NCBI GenBank assembly: GCA_002491565.1
Contig: DKWE01000006.1
Span: forward strand, 1-26,343
Length of the DNA: 26,343 bases
Direction: 5' to 3'
From: Lachnospiraceae bacterium UBA7160
GTDB taxonomy: Bacteria > Bacillota > Clostridia > Lachnospirales > Lachnospiraceae
Positions 8,301-16,273 of the stretch are shown piece after piece; positions within the stretch are counted from its first letter, which is position 1; every line of letters begins with the position of its first letter. The translations under genes were made by a program, and so were the position numbers. The notes beneath the pieces were generated by a model. That model worked only from the letters and a program-made list of their open reading frames with translations. It was not told the origin of the DNA and made no database searches.

Positions 8301-9062
8301 GTGAAAATTGTGGATTACAAGTCCGGAATGACGCAGTTTGACCCGGTGTCTCTGTACTATGGGCTGCAGCTCCAGCTGGTTGTGTATCTGAATGCGGCGC
8401 TGGAGATGGAGGAGAAACAGCAGCGGGCTCGGGAAGTGATCCCGGCAGGTATCTTCTATTATCATTTACAGGATCCTATGCTGGAAAAGGAGGCTGGGCT
8501 GGATAATGCAAGGGCGCGGGAACAGCTGCTGAAAAAGCTGCGTCCGGATGGCATTTTGAATAGTGACGAGCAGGTTTTGCGGATGCTGGATCATCAGCTT
8601 TCGGGGGATTCGCTTGTGATTCCGGCTGGTCTGAAAAAGGATGGAAGTCTGAAGTTGGCATCGAGGACTGTGACGACGGAGCAGTTCCATCTGCTTTCCC
8701 GGTTCGTGGAACATAAAATGAAAACGATGGGACAGCAGATGATGGAGGGAGAGGTCGCTCCGTACCCTGCGGTGCAGGGAGAGATGAGCGCGTGTACGTA
8801 TTGCCAGTACGCAGAGGTGTGTGGATTCGACCGAAAGCTTCCGGGTATGCGGGAGCATGCGCTGGAGAAGCTCTCCGGTCAGGAAGTCTGGGAGAGACTG
8901 GCGCAGGAGTGTGACGGGGAAGAGATTCAGGAACACGCGCATGGCGGGAAAGTAGGGCAGCGGATGTCAGAGTGCGGCCGGGAAGAAAGCTGCCAGGTAC
9001 AAAGCAGTGACAGGAAGGATGAGCGGCAGAGAACGGCGGAGAGGAGTGGAAGATGGGCGTAA
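5313..9062 (+). CDS. addB: AddAB helicase-nuclease subunit AddB
   Basis: AddB with AddA forms the Firmicute equivalent of RecBCD, which unwinds and resects double-strand breaks until it meets a Chi site. The 1249-residue protein opens with a Walker A box, GNSGSGKS (about 7-14). Its C-terminal RecB-type nuclease has the catalytic VDYKSG (Asp1001, Lys1003). Four cysteines fit the AddB iron-sulphur cluster: Cys841, then C-x2-C-x5-C at 1161, 1164 and 1170. It is longer than the Bacillus subtilis protein (about 1166 residues), mainly because of a 13-residue tandem repeat at about 717-780 and a charged tail of some 60 residues after the cluster. A purine-rich AAGGCAGGGGG precedes the ATG. The stop codon overlaps the start of addA, so the two are co-transcribed and probably translationally coupled. 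Confidence 0.96.
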   Translation: MSLQFIFGNSGSGKSHFLYQKLIRESMAHPEKNYIIIVPEQFTMQTQKELVLLHPDHAIMNIDILSFARLAHRVFEEVGADRRTVLTETGKNLMLRKVAIREKEHLQVLGSRMDRPGYVSEVKSVISELMQYEITEFELQEMERFAEKRPLLHAKLQDLHCLYRAFLEYRRDRFLKPEELYDVLCQVAGRSQLLKRSILAFDGFAGFTPAQLKVLEELLTYSPQVYLSVTLDARESAFGEIREHDLFAPSRKLVRQVTGAAQRGCGMTSGLQTPVVLGKEQRWRFRGNRTLDHLEQNLFRTKRVSYGREPEGLSLHISQTPASEVHFAARTIAKLVRQEGFRYREIAIITGDLSSYNNYIKKIFPMYDIPAFLDETRQILLNPCLEFVRGALELAQKDFTYESVFRCLRTGMAGLSPEEIDRLENYVLATGIRGRRQWAREWAYHPGRMEDEELANCNRCREEVMEHLDSFARQMRKKGRTLSEYARALYELLADCGIQQQLADRAEALDAMGARGEAREYEQIYGILIGLLDEMAELLGDEPMDVQEFTEILEAGLSEAKVGVIPPGIDEVQVGDIRRSRLAHVRVLFFLGLNDGWVPSRGDGGGIVSDMERELLKQTGIELAPSAREQAYIQRFYLYQNLTKPDAGLYLSWCLADGKGAVMHPSYLVSVLQRLFPQIRITEEQEPGMSLAQVTSKESGMLYLARQLQELSSGRSNLAGQQRVSGAGSGLAGQQEISEEGNSQAEQQEATGAGNGQAGQQEASGAGNGQAEQQEATGSCGIAELFWLYGQDPEYAPRVRQLARAAFADGKAQRLTYHTSRELYGAVMKNSVTRLEQFAACAFAHFAQYGLRLTERTLFGVQPADLGILFHRSLELFSHQLACEKREWVSLTEQEQKERMERCVDQVLEASDAQALYATARSTYTVRRLKRILCRSAWALHEQLAAGSFQPSGFEVAFDGTSELAAVNVKLGTDGRMRLLGRIDRIDTAQTADAVYVKIVDYKSGMTQFDPVSLYYGLQLQLVVYLNAALEMEEKQQRAREVIPAGIFYYHLQDPMLEKEAGLDNARAREQLLKKLRPDGILNSDEQVLRMLDHQLSGDSLVIPAGLKKDGSLKLASRTVTTEQFHLLSRFVEHKMKTMGQQMMEGEVAPYPAVQGEMSACTYCQYAEVCGFDRKLPGMREHALEKLSGQEVWERLAQECDGEEIQEHAHGGKVGQRMSECGREESCQVQSSDRKDERQRTAERSGRWA
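7461..7649 (+). repeat. In-frame 39-bp minisatellite within addB
   Basis: Nearly five units of 39 bp begin at 7461, 7500, 7539, 7578 and 7617. They encode 13-residue units of the type GQAGQQEASGAGN. The third to fifth units are almost identical in DNA; the first two have drifted. The tract (residues about 717-780) is Gly/Ala/Gln/Glu-rich and probably a disordered linker between the helicase-like part and the C-terminal nuclease. The 39-bp period keeps the frame if the copy number changes. Confidence 0.9.
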
Positions 9063-12000
9063 AGTGGACGAAGGAACAGCAGGACGTAATTGACACACAT
9101 CACTGCAATCTGCTCGTGTCTGCGGCAGCTGGTTCAGGAAAAACGGCAGTGCTCGTGGCACGGATTCTTGCGATGATTACCGATCCAGTGCATCCGGTGG
9201 ACATTGACCGGCTGCTCGTCGTGACCTTTACGAATGCGGCGGCATCGGAGATGCGGCAGCGGATCCGGGATGCGCTTGCACAGCGCGCGGAGGAGGAGCC
9301 GGAAAATGAGCACCTCCAGCGGCAGCTCGTCCTGATCCACAATGCAAAGATTACGACGATTCACAGCTTCTGTCTTCAGGTGCTGCGCAGCCATTTTCAA
9401 CTTGCCGGGATAGACCCCGCGTTCCGCGTTGCGGATGAAGGAGAAATGCTGCTGCTGAAGCAGGATGTCCTGAAGGAAACGCTGGAAGAAGCTTACCAGA
9501 AGGCGACATCATGGAGCAGCCCGGATGCAGGGGAGGATCCGCAGCAGGGCAGCGAAGCAGATGCCGGAGATGGCTTGCGGCAGGGCAGCGAAGCAGATGC
9601 CGGAGATGGTTTGCAGCAGGGCAGCGAAGCAGATGTCAGAGATGGTTTGCAGCAGGGCGGTACAACCGATGCAGGTGACGCTTCCTGGGAAGAAGATAGA
9701 TCATATGCGCAGGATGGCTCACAGGACGCCAGCGTGACAGGAGCAGAGGACACGGAATTTACGCAGTTTCTGGAACAGTTTGCGACAGGGAAGGATGACC
9801 GGGCAGTGGAGGAGGCAGTACTGGCGCTGTATCATTTTTCCCTGGGGCAGCCGTGGCCGGAGGACTGGCTGAGGGAATGCCGAAGCGCGTATGCGCCGGA
9901 GGCATGGCCGGACTCTGATTCGAATGCGGGAGCAGAGCCTGCATGGATGCAGCGTATTGTGGATGACGCGCACCGGATTCTGGAGGACGTGCAGACACAG
10001 CTGCAGGAAGCCATTCGCATTGCAGGGGAGCCGGATGGACCGTATCCTTATCTCAAAGCACTTCAGGACGACTGGACGATGCTGGAACCTCTGCTTGCGG
10101 CAGACAATTATCGCGCGCTGGCAGATGCATTTTTCCGGATGGGCACTTACACGCGTCTTGGCGCGAAAAAGGATGTATCCATTTCGGAGGAAAAGAAACA
10201 GAAAGTCAAAGAGCTCCGGGACCGGGCGAAGGAGGATGTGGCGTTGATCCGCCAGCAGTATTTCTATGATGACCCGGAAGTCATCCGCAGGGAGTATCTG
10301 GCAAGCAGAGGGATTGTGCATGTATTGACGCGTCTGACCAGCCGTTTTTCAGAGAAACTGGCGCAGAAAAAGGCAGAAAAGAATGTGCTGGATTTTTCGG
10401 ATTTGGAACATCTCGCCCTGCAGGTGCTGGTGGAAAAGAACGATGGGAGGCCGGCTCCGTCAGCTGCGGCGAAAGAATATGCGGAGCAGTTCGAAGAAAT
10501 CATGATCGATGAATACCAGGACAGCAACCTGGTGCAGGAAATCCTGCTGTCTGCAGTTTCAGGAAGAGGGACGGGGGAACCGAACCGGTTTATGGTGGGA
10601 GATGTGAAGCAGAGCATCTATCGCTTCCGCCTGGCACGGCCGGAGCTGTTCATGCAAAAATATGAGACCTATCAGATGCTGCAGGAGGGAGCGGAACCTG
10701 CGCCGCCCGGCACACGGATCTGTCTGCATAAAAACTTTCGCAGCCGCAGCCAGGTGCTCGGCAGCGTGAATTATTTATTCTGGCAGATTATGACGAAGTC
10801 GCTGGGCGGGATCGCGTATGACCGGGATGCCGCATTGTATGCGGGCGCAAAATTTCCGGAGAGGCCGGAAACTGTACGGTACATGGGTGCAAAGCTTCCG
10901 GAGCAGACGGATACCAGGCAAGCGTGTGGCAGTTCGGATGCTGCCCGCACTGGGACAGGGCAGTCAGAGTTACCCTGCGCTACCCGCACTGGAACAGGGC
11001 AGTCGGAGTTATCCTGCGCTGCCCGTACTGGGACAGAGCAGTCGGAGTTATCCTGCGCTGTCCGTACCGGGGAAGAGAAGCAAGGGGCAGATAACACGGA
11101 TTTTTCTGTGGAAAAACGGCATGGCAGTTTAGAAAATACCGGTAACGTCACCGAGCTGCTGCTACTGGATCCCGGCGACGAGGATAAAATCGAGGCCGAG
11201 GCACGTCTGGCCGGCATCCGCATCCATCAACTGATCAGCAGTGGCTTTCAGGTGTATGACGCGAAAGCAGTGCAGGAAGACGGTACGGCGGGAGGATACC
11301 GTCCGGTGCAGTACCGTGATATTGTCATTCTGCTCCGGACCGTCAGCGGCTGGGCAGAGACGTTTGGGAGGGTGCTTGCGGATATGGGAATCCCATGCTT
11401 CACTGGCTCCCAGACCGGGTATTTCGCAGCGGCAGAGGTGCGCGTCATACTCGCGTACCTGGAAATCCTGGATAACCCGGTACAGGATATTCCGCTCGCT
11501 GCCGCTCTGCGCAGTCCCATCGGCGGCTTTTCGGATGAAGAGCTTGCCCAGGTGCGCAGTGAGGGCGGCAGCGGGTATTTCTACGACTGCTGTATGACAT
11601 ATAGGGAGTGCGGCAAAGATGACCGCATCCGGGCAAAGCTGGCGGTGTTTTTCCGTGTGCTGGGGGAATTTCGCCGGAAGGCGGCCTATACGCCGGTACA
11701 TCTGCTGATCTGGGAAATTTTAGATGTGACCGGGTACGGCGAATACGCGTCGGCGCTCCCGGCGGGAGGGCAGCGCAGGGCGAATCTCGACATGCTGGTG
11801 GAAAAGGCGATTGCGTATGAGGCGACCAGTTACCGGGGCCTGTACCAGTTCGTGCGGTACATCGAAAATCTGAGACGGTATGAGGTAGATTTTGGTGAGG
11901 CAAATATCGGGACGGAATCGGACAATACAGTGCGGCTTATGAGTATTCATAAGAGCAAGGGGCTGGAGTTCCCGGTTGTCTTTGTCAGCGGGATGGGAAA

Positions 12001-13492
12001 ACAGTTCAATGAGATGGACCTTCGCAGTAAGGCGGTCCTGCATCCGGAACTGGGGATCGGCTGCGATTATGTAGATACAGAGCTGCGGCTGCGCAGCCCG
12101 AATCTGCTGAAAAGGGTCATCCAGAGAACGACACGGCAGGAAAATCTGGGCGAGGAGCTGCGCGTGCTCTACGTGGCGATGACGCGCGCAAAGGAGAAGC
12201 TGATTCTGACCGGAAGCGCGCAGAATGCCGCGGAGAAGCTTGCAAAGTGGAATACCGCCGCCCAGGCGCAGACTGCCCGGCTTCCGTATTCCAGGCTGTC
12301 TTCGGCTTCGTCCTATCTGGACTGGGTAATGCCGTCCGCACTGCGGCATCCGGATGCCAGGACGCTGGCAGAAGACGCGGATCTGGCATGGCAGCCATTT
12401 CAGGCTTCACAGCTGCAGACGGCACAGGCGGAGGGGGTCGATGAGGCGTTCGATGCCCGGTTTGAAATGCGGTTAGTCCGCATGGGAGATCTCGAAAACG
12501 CAGACTGGCAGGCTGCGCAGCCGGCAGCTGGCTGGCTTGAAAAGCTGTTAGCTGAAGTATTGGATGGCGGACAACTTAAGTCCGACTGGATGGCTGGCTC
12601 GGATGTGGGCCTGCTGAGGCAGGAGAGCTCTGACAATACAGATAGGAAGAAACTGCATCGAAGCCGGATTTACAGCATAGATATGAGCCGGCCTGTGCAT
12701 GAACAGCCTGCAGGTACAGATGCAGGAGAGACGGAGCGTGTTCCGGCTGGTCTTTATCCGGCCGGTCTGGATGCAGAGCTTCTCTCAGAGCTGCAAGGGA
12801 TCTTCACTGCGGAATATCCCCATCTGGCGGATGAGGAGCTGCCGGGGAAGCTGTCTGTGTCTGAGCTGAAGCGGGCATCGCAGCAGCCGGAGGAGCCAGA
12901 GGCGGTGGAACTGTACAAATCGGAGCAGGCAGAGCCACTTGTTCCCCGTTTTATGGAAGGAGAGCAGATCAGGAGCGGGGCGGCGCGCGGTACGTTGTAT
13001 CACATTTTCATGGAAAATTTAGATTATTCTAAGAAACAGAATTTAGAAATGCAGTTGGAAGAACTGCAGAAGTGTGGTAAAATGACCAGGGATGAGGCGG
13101 CTTCGATCCGCCTGTCTGATATTCGCAGATTTCTGGACTCGGATATCGGAAGAAGGATGGAGCAGGCGGCGCTTGCAGGCAGACTTTATCGGGAGCAGCC
13201 CTTCGTGCTTGGTATTCCAGCCAGCGAGGTGCGCCAGGAGTGGGGCAGCCAGGAGACGGTGTTGATCCAGGGAATCATCGATGCATGGTTCCGGGAAGAG
13301 AACGGAGACATCGTGGTGGTCGATTACAAGACGGACCGCGTTTCCGAAATGGAAACACTCGTAGAAAAGTACCATGTACAGTTGGAATATTATGCCCGTG
13401 CACTGCATACAATCACAAAACGCAGAGTCCAAAGCGCAGTGATTTATTCCTTCCGTCTTCATGCCGCCGCTGAGGTATCGCTGCCTGAGTGA
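9053..13492 (+). CDS. addA: AddAB helicase-nuclease subunit AddA
   Basis: AddA is the UvrD-like 3'-5' helicase and nuclease subunit of AddAB. Superfamily 1 motifs appear in order: Walker A SAAAGSGKT (23-31), TFTNAAASEMR, the DEYQD of motif II (486-490), GDVKQSIYRFR, LHKNFRSR, SIHKSKGLEFPVV (about 965-977) and VLYVAMTRAKEKL (about 1038-1050). The C-terminal RecB nuclease site is VVVDYKTD (Asp1424, Lys1426). At 1479 residues it is about 250 longer than Bacillus subtilis AddA. Two tandem-repeat tracts (about 155-214 and 631-670) account for some of the excess. The ATG overlaps the addB stop by 10 nt, and GGAGAGGAG precedes it within the addB coding end. Confidence 0.97.
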   Translation: MGVKWTKEQQDVIDTHHCNLLVSAAAGSGKTAVLVARILAMITDPVHPVDIDRLLVVTFTNAAASEMRQRIRDALAQRAEEEPENEHLQRQLVLIHNAKITTIHSFCLQVLRSHFQLAGIDPAFRVADEGEMLLLKQDVLKETLEEAYQKATSWSSPDAGEDPQQGSEADAGDGLRQGSEADAGDGLQQGSEADVRDGLQQGGTTDAGDASWEEDRSYAQDGSQDASVTGAEDTEFTQFLEQFATGKDDRAVEEAVLALYHFSLGQPWPEDWLRECRSAYAPEAWPDSDSNAGAEPAWMQRIVDDAHRILEDVQTQLQEAIRIAGEPDGPYPYLKALQDDWTMLEPLLAADNYRALADAFFRMGTYTRLGAKKDVSISEEKKQKVKELRDRAKEDVALIRQQYFYDDPEVIRREYLASRGIVHVLTRLTSRFSEKLAQKKAEKNVLDFSDLEHLALQVLVEKNDGRPAPSAAAKEYAEQFEEIMIDEYQDSNLVQEILLSAVSGRGTGEPNRFMVGDVKQSIYRFRLARPELFMQKYETYQMLQEGAEPAPPGTRICLHKNFRSRSQVLGSVNYLFWQIMTKSLGGIAYDRDAALYAGAKFPERPETVRYMGAKLPEQTDTRQACGSSDAARTGTGQSELPCATRTGTGQSELSCAARTGTEQSELSCAVRTGEEKQGADNTDFSVEKRHGSLENTGNVTELLLLDPGDEDKIEAEARLAGIRIHQLISSGFQVYDAKAVQEDGTAGGYRPVQYRDIVILLRTVSGWAETFGRVLADMGIPCFTGSQTGYFAAAEVRVILAYLEILDNPVQDIPLAAALRSPIGGFSDEELAQVRSEGGSGYFYDCCMTYRECGKDDRIRAKLAVFFRVLGEFRRKAAYTPVHLLIWEILDVTGYGEYASALPAGGQRRANLDMLVEKAIAYEATSYRGLYQFVRYIENLRRYEVDFGEANIGTESDNTVRLMSIHKSKGLEFPVVFVSGMGKQFNEMDLRSKAVLHPELGIGCDYVDTELRLRSPNLLKRVIQRTTRQENLGEELRVLYVAMTRAKEKLILTGSAQNAAEKLAKWNTAAQAQTARLPYSRLSSASSYLDWVMPSALRHPDARTLAEDADLAWQPFQASQLQTAQAEGVDEAFDARFEMRLVRMGDLENADWQAAQPAAGWLEKLLAEVLDGGQLKSDWMAGSDVGLLRQESSDNTDRKKLHRSRIYSIDMSRPVHEQPAGTDAGETERVPAGLYPAGLDAELLSELQGIFTAEYPHLADEELPGKLSVSELKRASQQPEEPEAVELYKSEQAEPLVPRFMEGEQIRSGAARGTLYHIFMENLDYSKKQNLEMQLEELQKCGKMTRDEAASIRLSDIRRFLDSDIGRRMEQAALAGRLYREQPFVLGIPASEVRQEWGSQETVLIQGIIDAWFREENGDIVVVDYKTDRVSEMETLVEKYHVQLEYYARALHTITKRRVQSAVIYSFRLHAAAEVSLPE
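9515..9694 (+). repeat. In-frame 36-bp minisatellite, first tract in addA
   Basis: Five 36-bp units begin at 9515, 9551, 9587, 9623 and 9659, encoding 12-residue units of the type SEADAGDGLQQG (residues about 155-214). Units 2 to 4 are nearly identical; units 1 and 5 are degenerate edges. The tract is acidic and lies after the conserved QVLRSHFQLAGIDPAFRVADEGE block, between early helicase motifs. Confidence 0.9.
10943..11059 (+). repeat. In-frame 39-bp minisatellite, second tract in addA
   Basis: Three full 39-bp units begin at 10943, 10982 and 11021, with a partial fourth from 11060. They encode 13-residue units such as RTGTGQSELSCAA (residues about 631-670). The tract lies after the LHKNFRSR motif, in a region of low complexity that also holds two imperfect copies of a GAKFPERPETVRYM-like segment just upstream. 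Each unit contributes a cysteine, unusual for a disordered linker. Confidence 0.88.
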
Positions 13493-13631
13493 GCATTCAC
13501 GTCTTGCCTGCACGTAAGTGGGAGAAGGAGCATGTGACCCGTCTTTGCCCCGGGCATCCTGCTATGCAGCCGGCATCATTCAACGAAATGGCATTGCTTG
13601 TACGTAGTAACACAGGAGGAGTATCTATATT

Positions 13632-16238
13632 ATGGAAGAAATGTTGCAGAAAACCGCAGAAGACCTGGAGATTCCGGCGGATGACGCCTTCCAGAGTCCT
13701 GCCAGAACCCCCAAAGAGCGACGCAGATCCTCGTGCCGTTTCTTTTTTGCAGGCTTTTTCCTGACTGTGCTCATAGCCGGGATTGCCTTTGCCGTGATGA
13801 AGGTCTGGCCGTTTGGGGATAAATCACTGTTGATTGTCGATTCCGTGCATCAGTACTGGCCTTTTTACACGGATATGCACAATAAGCTCGTAAATGGCGA
13901 GTCACTGTTCTATTCGTTTTCCGGCGGGCTTGGCTATAATTTCTGGTCCACCTTCGCCTATTACCTGGCGAGTCCGTTCAACTTCCTGATGGTGCTGATA
14001 CCGACGGAGAATGTGTGCGATTTTATGGATCTGATGATTCTGGTGAAGCTTGGCGTCAGCGGCGGCTGTTTTTCGTGGTACCTGCACCGGCGCGATGAGA
14101 GCTGTGAATTTCTGCCTGCTGTTTTCGGCGTGATGTTTGCACTCTCCAATTTTATGATCGGTTACTATTTCAACCTGATGTGGCTGGACAGCATTATGGT
14201 GCTGCCGCTGATCCTGTTTGGAATCGAGCAGATTGTCAATGGGAAGAGCGGGAAGCTCTTCGGGTTTTCCCTGTTCTACGCACTCTGGTGCAATTACTAC
14301 ATTGGATTCATGCTGTGCATTTTTTCCTGCCTGTATTTTCTGGTGCGCTGGAGCTCGGCAGAACGGTATTCCCTGCGGCAGATCGCAAAAAGCTGCGTGC
14401 GCTTCGCCTGGTTTGCGCTGCTGGCGGGCGGCATGGCGGCGATGGTGCTGATTCCCGCTTATATGGGGCTGTCCGCGTCCGAATCGATGGAGGGGAATAA
14501 ATTTCCGACAACGATCAAGTTTTACACCACCTTTCTGGAAATGATGCGCAGCCATATGCCGTATCTGGAGCCGGTCAATATCTCCAGCTCGCAGGTCGGA
14601 CTCAACGCCTACTGCGGTCTTCTGACGCTGCTGCTTGCTGTACTGTACCTCTTTGACCGGAAAGTCCGTCTGCGCGAGCGGCTCGCGCATTATGGGCTGT
14701 GTGCGCTGCTGCTTTTGAGCTTCGCATTTAATGTCTTAAATTATATCTGGCATGGCTTCCACGTTCAGAATGGCCTGCCGAACCGGTTTGCGTTCCTGTA
14801 TATTGCGGTGCTGCTCATCATAGCGTATGATGCGGCAAGGCACATCCGGTCCTACTGGCTGCCGGAGCTGTTGTTTGCCTTTGCGCTGCCGATGGCGCTC
14901 TGTGCATATAGCTGGATGTTCCCGTCAGAGGATGAGCATCTGAAGCTGGAAATCTGGGCGGTCTGCGTCTCAGCGGGGCTGCTGCTGGTCTACTTTGGTG
15001 TGCTGCTTATCGGAAGATATGCGAAGCGCGTGAAAAAATTTATCTGCTTCGGCCTGCTGTCCGCCGTAGCGCTGGCGGAGTGCGCGACAAACGCAGTCTA
15101 CGGCATCAGTGAGAACGGCGGCGTCACGCGCAGCCTTTACATCGCGGATCAGACCTCGTATCAGGCGCTGATGGAGGAGCAGGGCGATGATACGTTTTAC
15201 CGGAGTGAGGTGGACCGCCAGCGGATGCGGAATGTCACGATGTTTGCAGGCGGCAATTCCATGGTCATGTTTAATTCCACGATGCAGGGTGCGGTGATCG
15301 ATTTCTTTGACAGCATCGGCGTCGAGGCGCGGATGAATAAAAATGGCTACCTCGGTGTGACGAAGCTCATGAATGATGTTCTCGGCATCAAATATCTCGC
15401 ATCACCGTCGAAAGAGGCGAATACGATGTATCAGTTCGAGTATCTTTCGGAGGACGGTGAGCTGGCGCTGTACCGGAATGACAATGCGCTGTCACTTGGT
15501 TTTCTGGTGAGTGATGAGATCCGCAGCTGGGAGATCCGTGATGAGGAACCGCTCACGGTGCAGAACAGCTTCGTCCAGCTTGCGACGGGACTGGACCCGA
15601 TTTTTGTGCTGGACCGTGAGATTGATATGAGGGACGGCGAAAATTACGGTATTTACATTCCGGAGAATAAGCAGGTATACCTCTGTCTCGATACGCGCGT
15701 TTCAAAAATTGAACTCAACACACCGGAATACACAAAGTCGTTCAGCGATTACACCGATCACCTCTACGCGATCAACCGCACCGAAGAGGAGGATCAGGCG
15801 GACTTTACCGTCACCTTAAAGGAGACGCAGAAGTCGGGGACTGGAACGGTGAAAGCGGAGGTCTACACCTGCGCGAATGACGCATATCAGAAGGTGATCG
15901 ATGCGCTTGCGGGGAACCAGCTGGAGCAGGTGAAGGCAGGCGGGAGCCGCATCAGCGGTACGATTGCGGCAGACAAGGCCGGCACGCTGCTTTTGACGGT
16001 GCCGTATGACGAGGGCTGGACGGTTCTCGTAGACGGAGAAGAGACAGAGACGTATCCGGTCGGCGAGGCGCTGCTCGGCGTACATCTGGAGGAAGGGACC
16101 CATGAGATCCGCATGAAATATGTGCCGGAGGGCTTCTGGCTGGGAGCCGGGATCAGTCTCGTCTGCGCAGCGCTGTTTGCGCTGACCTGGCTTTTGGGGT
16201 GGTATAGGCGGCGCCGTGCTGAGAACATGGAACTGTGA
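13632..16238 (+). CDS. YfhO family integral membrane protein
   Basis: An 868-residue polytopic membrane protein of the YfhO family (GT-C-like fold). After a short cytoplasmic N-terminus with an arginine-rich patch and a first membrane segment near residues 36-55, it has the family signature DSVHQYWPFYTDMHNKL, then SFSGGLGYNFWSTFAYY. About a dozen hydrophobic segments follow. An extracytoplasmic domain of some 320 residues ends in VPYDEGWTVLVDG, and a last membrane helix precedes an RRRR tail. In Bacillus subtilis YfhO is implicated in lipoteichoic acid glycosylation; the role here is inferred to be transfer of a sugar from a lipid carrier to an envelope polymer. AGGAGG (13614-13619) is 12 nt before this ATG, rather far; an ATG three codons on would be more distant. 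It appears to start the cluster running to 20512, though I could not identify a clear promoter. Confidence 0.9.
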   Translation: MEEMLQKTAEDLEIPADDAFQSPARTPKERRRSSCRFFFAGFFLTVLIAGIAFAVMKVWPFGDKSLLIVDSVHQYWPFYTDMHNKLVNGESLFYSFSGGLGYNFWSTFAYYLASPFNFLMVLIPTENVCDFMDLMILVKLGVSGGCFSWYLHRRDESCEFLPAVFGVMFALSNFMIGYYFNLMWLDSIMVLPLILFGIEQIVNGKSGKLFGFSLFYALWCNYYIGFMLCIFSCLYFLVRWSSAERYSLRQIAKSCVRFAWFALLAGGMAAMVLIPAYMGLSASESMEGNKFPTTIKFYTTFLEMMRSHMPYLEPVNISSSQVGLNAYCGLLTLLLAVLYLFDRKVRLRERLAHYGLCALLLLSFAFNVLNYIWHGFHVQNGLPNRFAFLYIAVLLIIAYDAARHIRSYWLPELLFAFALPMALCAYSWMFPSEDEHLKLEIWAVCVSAGLLLVYFGVLLIGRYAKRVKKFICFGLLSAVALAECATNAVYGISENGGVTRSLYIADQTSYQALMEEQGDDTFYRSEVDRQRMRNVTMFAGGNSMVMFNSTMQGAVIDFFDSIGVEARMNKNGYLGVTKLMNDVLGIKYLASPSKEANTMYQFEYLSEDGELALYRNDNALSLGFLVSDEIRSWEIRDEEPLTVQNSFVQLATGLDPIFVLDREIDMRDGENYGIYIPENKQVYLCLDTRVSKIELNTPEYTKSFSDYTDHLYAINRTEEEDQADFTVTLKETQKSGTGTVKAEVYTCANDAYQKVIDALAGNQLEQVKAGGSRISGTIAADKAGTLLLTVPYDEGWTVLVDGEETETYPVGEALLGVHLEEGTHEIRMKYVPEGFWLGAGISLVCAALFALTWLLGWYRRRRAENMEL

Positions 16239-16273
16239 GCTTTCACATATCGATACAGGCAAGAGGAGGAACT

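Noticed and set aside
7461..11059. CRISPR-like arrays in the addAB region
   Set aside because: The repeats are adjacent without spacers, in frame within conserved proteins, and no cas gene is nearby.
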